DNA from: an uncultured Verrucomicrobiota bacterium
GTDB taxonomy: Bacteria; Verrucomicrobiota; Verrucomicrobiia; Opitutales; Opitutaceae
NCBI GenBank assembly: GCA_903869675.1
Contig: CAIQAB010000022.1
Span: 62,001-126,000 of the forward strand
DNA length: 64,000 nt
Reading direction: 5' to 3'
The translations under genes were made by a program, and so were the position numbers. The stretch's first letter is position 1; each line of letters starts with the position of its first letter. Below the pieces are notes generated by a model. The model did not search any database, was not told the origin of the DNA, and saw only the letters and a program-made list of their open reading frames with translations. Below, in pieces: positions 61,185-64,000 of this stretch.

Positions 61185-62351
61185 ATGCTCTCCGTCGCCG
61201 CAGTGTGGCAACGCCTCGACGCCCTAGGCGGCCCCCTCCCGGCCGAACGCGTGACTCTCGCCACCGCCGCCGAACGCGTGCTTAGGGAGCCCGTAACCGC
61301 CCCCGAGGACCAACCGCCCTTCGACCGCGCCGCCATCGATGGCTATGTCGCCCGACTCGATCTACCCGCCGGCGCCAGCATGCAGGTCCTCGGCGATATT
61401 CCGATGGGCGCAAGCGCGCCAGACACGCCGCCACTCGGCGCCGCGCTTAGACTATTCACCGGCTCGGCCGTGCCCTCCGGCCCACTGGGCTTGGTGATGC
61501 ACGAGGACACCACCACCGATGTTAACGGCCGGATCACCCTGTGCGTTGCACCGTCCGCCTCGTTTATCCGCCGCCGCGCCTCCCAGGCCCGCGCGGGTGA
61601 CCTGCTACTCGCCCCCGGCACGACGCTCCAGGCTGGCGCGCTTGCCTTACTCGCCTCGGTAGGCCTCGTCGCTCCGCTGGTCACCCGCCGCGCGCGTGTC
61701 GCACACCTCACGACCGGAGGAGAACTCATCGCCCCCGATGCCCCAGCCCAACCCGGCCGCATCCGCGACAGCAATTCCACGCTCATCGCCGCCCTGCTGG
61801 CGGGGGCCTGCGCAGAACTCGTCGCCCATGCCCGCACCGGCGAAAGTTACGAGGATACCGCGACGGCCTTCGTCGGTCTGCTCGAATCCGCCCCAGATGT
61901 CTTGCTCATCTCCGGTGGCTCCTCTGGCGGCGCCCACGACCACACCGCCCGCCTGCTCACCGCCCACGGCTTTACCCTAGTCGTGGAGCAAGTCGCATCC
62001 CGCCCTGGCAAACCCCTGCTCGTAGCTGTGCGTGGCGCGCAAATCGCCTTCGGGCTGCCCGGCAATCCGATCTCTCATTTCGTGTGTTTCCACCTATTCG
62101 TCGCCCGCGTCCTCGCCCGCCTCGCCGGCGCCGCACCCGCTCCGCTGCTGCGCCTGCCACTGGCGCCAGGCGCGGCCCTGCGCCCACACCCGCGCGAAAC
62201 CTGGTGGCCCGCCTCGCGCACGACCGAAGGCTACGCACCCCTGCCGTGGGCAGACTCCAGTGACCTAACCGCCCTTGTTCGCACCCAAGCCCTCCTGCGC
62301 GTGCCGAGCGCCGCCACGCCCGAGTCCACCGCCGACGGATTACTCGTTTAA
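61185..62351 (+). CDS. moeA: Molybdopterin molybdenumtransferase MoeA
   Basis: 388 residues from ATG 61185 (a GTG at 61170 adds five). Family motifs: PPFDRAAIDGYVARLDLPAG near the N terminus, FTGSAVPSGPLGLVMHEDTT, RDSNSTLIAALLAGACAELV, ISGGSSGGAHDHT and FGLPGNPISHFVCFHLFVAR. MoeA ligates molybdate (or tungstate) into molybdopterin. The G-G-S-S-G-G motif replaces the usual T-G-G-V-S-x-G sequence. It lies 22 bp after moaE. Confidence 0.92.
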   Translation: MLSVAAVWQRLDALGGPLPAERVTLATAAERVLREPVTAPEDQPPFDRAAIDGYVARLDLPAGASMQVLGDIPMGASAPDTPPLGAALRLFTGSAVPSGPLGLVMHEDTTTDVNGRITLCVAPSASFIRRRASQARAGDLLLAPGTTLQAGALALLASVGLVAPLVTRRARVAHLTTGGELIAPDAPAQPGRIRDSNSTLIAALLAGACAELVAHARTGESYEDTATAFVGLLESAPDVLLISGGSSGGAHDHTARLLTAHGFTLVVEQVASRPGKPLLVAVRGAQIAFGLPGNPISHFVCFHLFVARVLARLAGAAPAPLLRLPLAPGAALRPHPRETWWPASRTTEGYAPLPWADSSDLTALVRTQALLRVPSAATPESTADGLLV

Positions 62352-62371
62352 AACCCTTCCCTCTCCCCAAA

Positions 62372-62830
62372 ATGTCTGCGCCCGATCCCACCTTCAGCCA
62401 CCTCGACGCCACCGGCGCCGCCCGCATGGTAGACGTCGGCCACAAGCCGCTCCAATCCCGCGTCGCCACCGCCATAGGCGAGCTCATCTGCCAGCCCGCG
62501 ACCATCGACTTGCTCCGAGCCCAAGCCCTTCCGAAGGGCGACGTCCTCGCCGCCGCCCGCCTTGCCGGTATCCTCGCAGCCAAACGGACTGACGAACTCA
62601 TTCCACTCTGCCACGGCCTGCCGCTTGATTCCGTAGCAGTCGATTTCAAGGTCCACGCCGACCGCGTAATCATCACTGCCACCGCTCGCACCACCGCCCG
62701 CACCGGTGTGGAAATGGAGGCGCTGGTCGCCGTCACCCTCGCTGGACTCACCCTTTACGACATGATGAAGGCGGTGGACAAAACCATGGTCCTTGACGCG
62801 GTGCGCGTGACCGAAAAGGAGAAGAAATGA
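62372..62830 (+). CDS. moaC: Cyclic pyranopterin monophosphate synthase MoaC
   Basis: 152 residues. MoaC motifs: THLDATGAARMVDVGHKPLQ-like start (SHLDATGAARMVDVGHKPLQ), GDVLAAARLAGILAAKRTDE, LIPLCHGLPLDSVAVDFKVH, TGVEMEALVAVTLAGLTLYD and MMKAVDKTM. It converts the MoaA product into cPMP. The stop overlaps the mogA start by 4 bp (ATGA). Confidence 0.94.
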   Translation: MSAPDPTFSHLDATGAARMVDVGHKPLQSRVATAIGELICQPATIDLLRAQALPKGDVLAAARLAGILAAKRTDELIPLCHGLPLDSVAVDFKVHADRVIITATARTTARTGVEMEALVAVTLAGLTLYDMMKAVDKTMVLDAVRVTEKEKK

Positions 62831-63300
62831 AGATCGCCCGCGTCACCCTGAGCGACCGCGCCAGCGCCGGCGCCTACGCCGACCGCAGCGGTCCAGAAAT
62901 CGAGCGTGTCCTCTCCGAGCATCTTGGTCCCGGCCACACCTACCTCGCGCGACTCCTACCCGACGACCGCGCAGCCCTCTCCGTGTTGTTAATCGAGCTA
63001 TGCGACGTCGAACACTGCGACCTCGTCGTCACCACCGGCGGCACCGGCCCCGCGCCCCGTGACCTCACACCCGAGGCCACCCGAGCGGTGCTGGAGCGGG
63101 AATTACCCGGCTTCGGGGAAATCATGCGCGCCACCAGCTTCCCGCTCGTGCCTACCGCCATCCTCTCCCGCGCCACCGCCGGCACGCGCGGGCAAACCCT
63201 GCTGATTAACCTGCCAGGTAATCCCCGCGCGATCGGCGAATGTCTGCCGCCACTCGTGCCTGCCATCCGCGAATGCATCCGCCACCTCCACGGCGAATGA
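62827..63300 (+). CDS. mogA: MogA/MoaB-type molybdopterin adenylyltransferase
   Basis: 157 residues. TLSDRASAGAYADRSGP at the start, LVVTTGGTGPAPRDLTPEAT (the GGTG motif), SRATAGTRGQTLLINLPGNP (LPGNP motif) and IRECIRHLHGE at the end are typical of the MogA/MoaB family, which adenylates molybdopterin before metal insertion. Whether it is closer to MogA or MoaB cannot be settled here; MoaB is not always active. Coupled to moaC by a 4-bp overlap. Confidence 0.88.
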   Translation: MKIARVTLSDRASAGAYADRSGPEIERVLSEHLGPGHTYLARLLPDDRAALSVLLIELCDVEHCDLVVTTGGTGPAPRDLTPEATRAVLERELPGFGEIMRATSFPLVPTAILSRATAGTRGQTLLINLPGNPRAIGECLPPLVPAIRECIRHLHGE

Positions 63301-63334
63301 TCTCCCCAGAGCCGCCCACGCCACCGCCGTTACC

Positions 63335-63808
63335 ATGATCCTAATCGAACACATCTACCTGTCTCGCGGCCACGCCTACTTCGGCCAACACGGCCAGGCC
63401 CCCGCCGAGCACGCCATGATCTCTGTGCCCGAGGTTGAATGCGTCGCTGGGCGCGGACTGCGGGGCGACCGCTTTTTCGATTACAAGGCAGACTACAAGG
63501 GCCAGGTCACGTTTTTCGCCGGGGAAATCTACGACGAACTCCGCGACACGCTCGACGCCCATGAACGCGAGCCGTGGGCCTTCCGTCGCAATGTCATCAC
63601 CCGGGGCGTGGACCTCAACACGCTCATCGGCGTGGAGTTCACGATTCAAAACATCCGTTTCCACGGCAGCGCCGAGTGTTCGCCCTGCGATTGGATGGAC
63701 GTGGGTTTTGCCCCCGGCGCGCGTGCCGCCCTGGTCGGCCGCGGCGGTTTGCGTGCTCGCATTCTCACCGATGGCATCCTGCGCGCCGATGTCCCCGCTT
63801 CCGCCTGA
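63335..63808 (+). CDS. MOSC-domain protein
   Basis: A 157-residue stand-alone MOSC domain. GRGLRGDRFFDYKADYKGQV, RRNVITRGVDLNTLIGVEFT and the conserved cysteine segment HGSAECSPCDWMD are the typical MOSC motifs (Cys usually coordinates Mo or takes sulfur). Small MOSC proteins in mo-cofactor operons are thought to handle sulfur or the cofactor. It overlaps mobA by 20 bp. Confidence 0.9.
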   Translation: MILIEHIYLSRGHAYFGQHGQAPAEHAMISVPEVECVAGRGLRGDRFFDYKADYKGQVTFFAGEIYDELRDTLDAHEREPWAFRRNVITRGVDLNTLIGVEFTIQNIRFHGSAECSPCDWMDVGFAPGARAALVGRGGLRARILTDGILRADVPASA

Positions 63809-64000
63809 AGCTCAGGCCGGCTTCAGCGCCGTCCTGCTCGCCGGTGGCCGCTCCATCCGCATGGGCCGGGACAAGGCCCTCCTGCCTCATCCGGAATCTG
63901 GTCTGGCGCTGGTGTTGCACCAGCTCGCCACGCTCTGCGCCGCCGGCGCGACAGAACTATTTTTGTCGGTTCGCAGCGGAGTAGATTATCCACAGGTGCC
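63789..64000 (+). CDS. mobA: Molybdenum cofactor guanylyltransferase MobA, 3' end missing
   Basis: The first ~70 residues of a nucleotidyltransferase, cut by the window end. After MSPLPPEAQAGF comes the GTP-binding motif SAVLLAGGRSIRMGRDKALL, diagnostic of MobA (xxxLAGGxSxRMGxDKAL). It attaches GMP to molybdopterin to make the bis-MGD form used by the DMSO-reductase family. The start ATG 63789 overlaps the end of the MOSC gene by 20 bp, so it is the eighth gene of the operon. Confidence 0.88.
   Translation, partial: MSPLPPEAQAGFSAVLLAGGRSIRMGRDKALLPHPESGLALVLHQLATLCAAGATELFLSVRSGVDYPQV

Overview
The window is high-GC chromosomal DNA and looks like a member of the Verrucomicrobia, most likely Opitutaceae-like. 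The clues are a PEP-CTERM secreted protein, very large secreted proteins with autotransporter-associated beta-strand repeats, LacI-controlled pectate-lyase-type genes, a lysine/alanine-rich histone-H1-like peptide, a CHC2 primase next to a housekeeping sigma factor, and Gram-negative envelope genes (LpxR-like, DUF481, TatA). This lineage call is an inference from gene content and was not tested against any database. There are no insertion sequences, phage genes or CRISPR arrays that I can support; most of the window is a dense core chromosome with short gaps.

Layout. 1-4.3 kb: the end of a secreted F5/8-type domain protein, then three genes joined by 4-bp overlaps (Agl23/PMT-like membrane glycosyltransferase, ApbE flavin transferase, MFS transporter). 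4.3-12.4 kb: mostly minus strand; HisN-type phosphatase, HAD phosphatase, two tandem CorA channels, a stand-alone PTS EIIA, a SYLF protein, galactokinase, a small unknown protein and YgfZ; a DnaQ-like exonuclease lies on plus. 12.4-25 kb: DAHP synthase and malate dehydrogenase, a YgjP-like metallopeptidase, a phosphoesterase, a DUF481 outer-membrane protein, a methyltransferase, an LpxR-like protein, a SIS sugar isomerase, SlyX, the histone-like peptide, a CNNM/CBS protein, an unusual kinase-fold protein and tRNA-Glu.

25-38.3 kb is a carbohydrate locus: a LacI regulator divergent from a PEP-CTERM protein, followed by two large pectate-lyase-fold proteins and a large putative (alpha/alpha)6 glycosidase, probably for pectin-type polysaccharide. 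38.5-50.4 kb holds RNase R, TatD, an M32 carboxypeptidase, a DUF4097 protein, MsrB, an ACT protein, OsmC, TatA, and a 1070-residue di-heme protein with adhesive N-terminal modules. 50.4-54.3 kb holds rpoD and dnaG; dnaG is interrupted by a one-base shift in a run of 12 G.

54.3-59.2 kb holds a DUF362-like protein, an isolated nuoA, a PTS-EIIA/CdaZ-type diadenylate cyclase fusion, and a GAF-GAF histidine kinase. 59.2-64 kb is an almost complete molybdenum-cofactor operon (moaA, moaD, moaE, moeA, moaC, mogA, a MOSC protein, mobA cut by the window end).

The most noteworthy items are the EIIA-diadenylate cyclase fusion (c-di-AMP output potentially wired to phosphotransfer), the broken dnaG homopolymer, the pair of paralogous polysaccharide-lyase proteins that share a tail architecture, and a short secreted-protein module (Y-x-L-Q ... 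W ... F-[YFR]-R) that recurs at least four times in three unrelated exported proteins.
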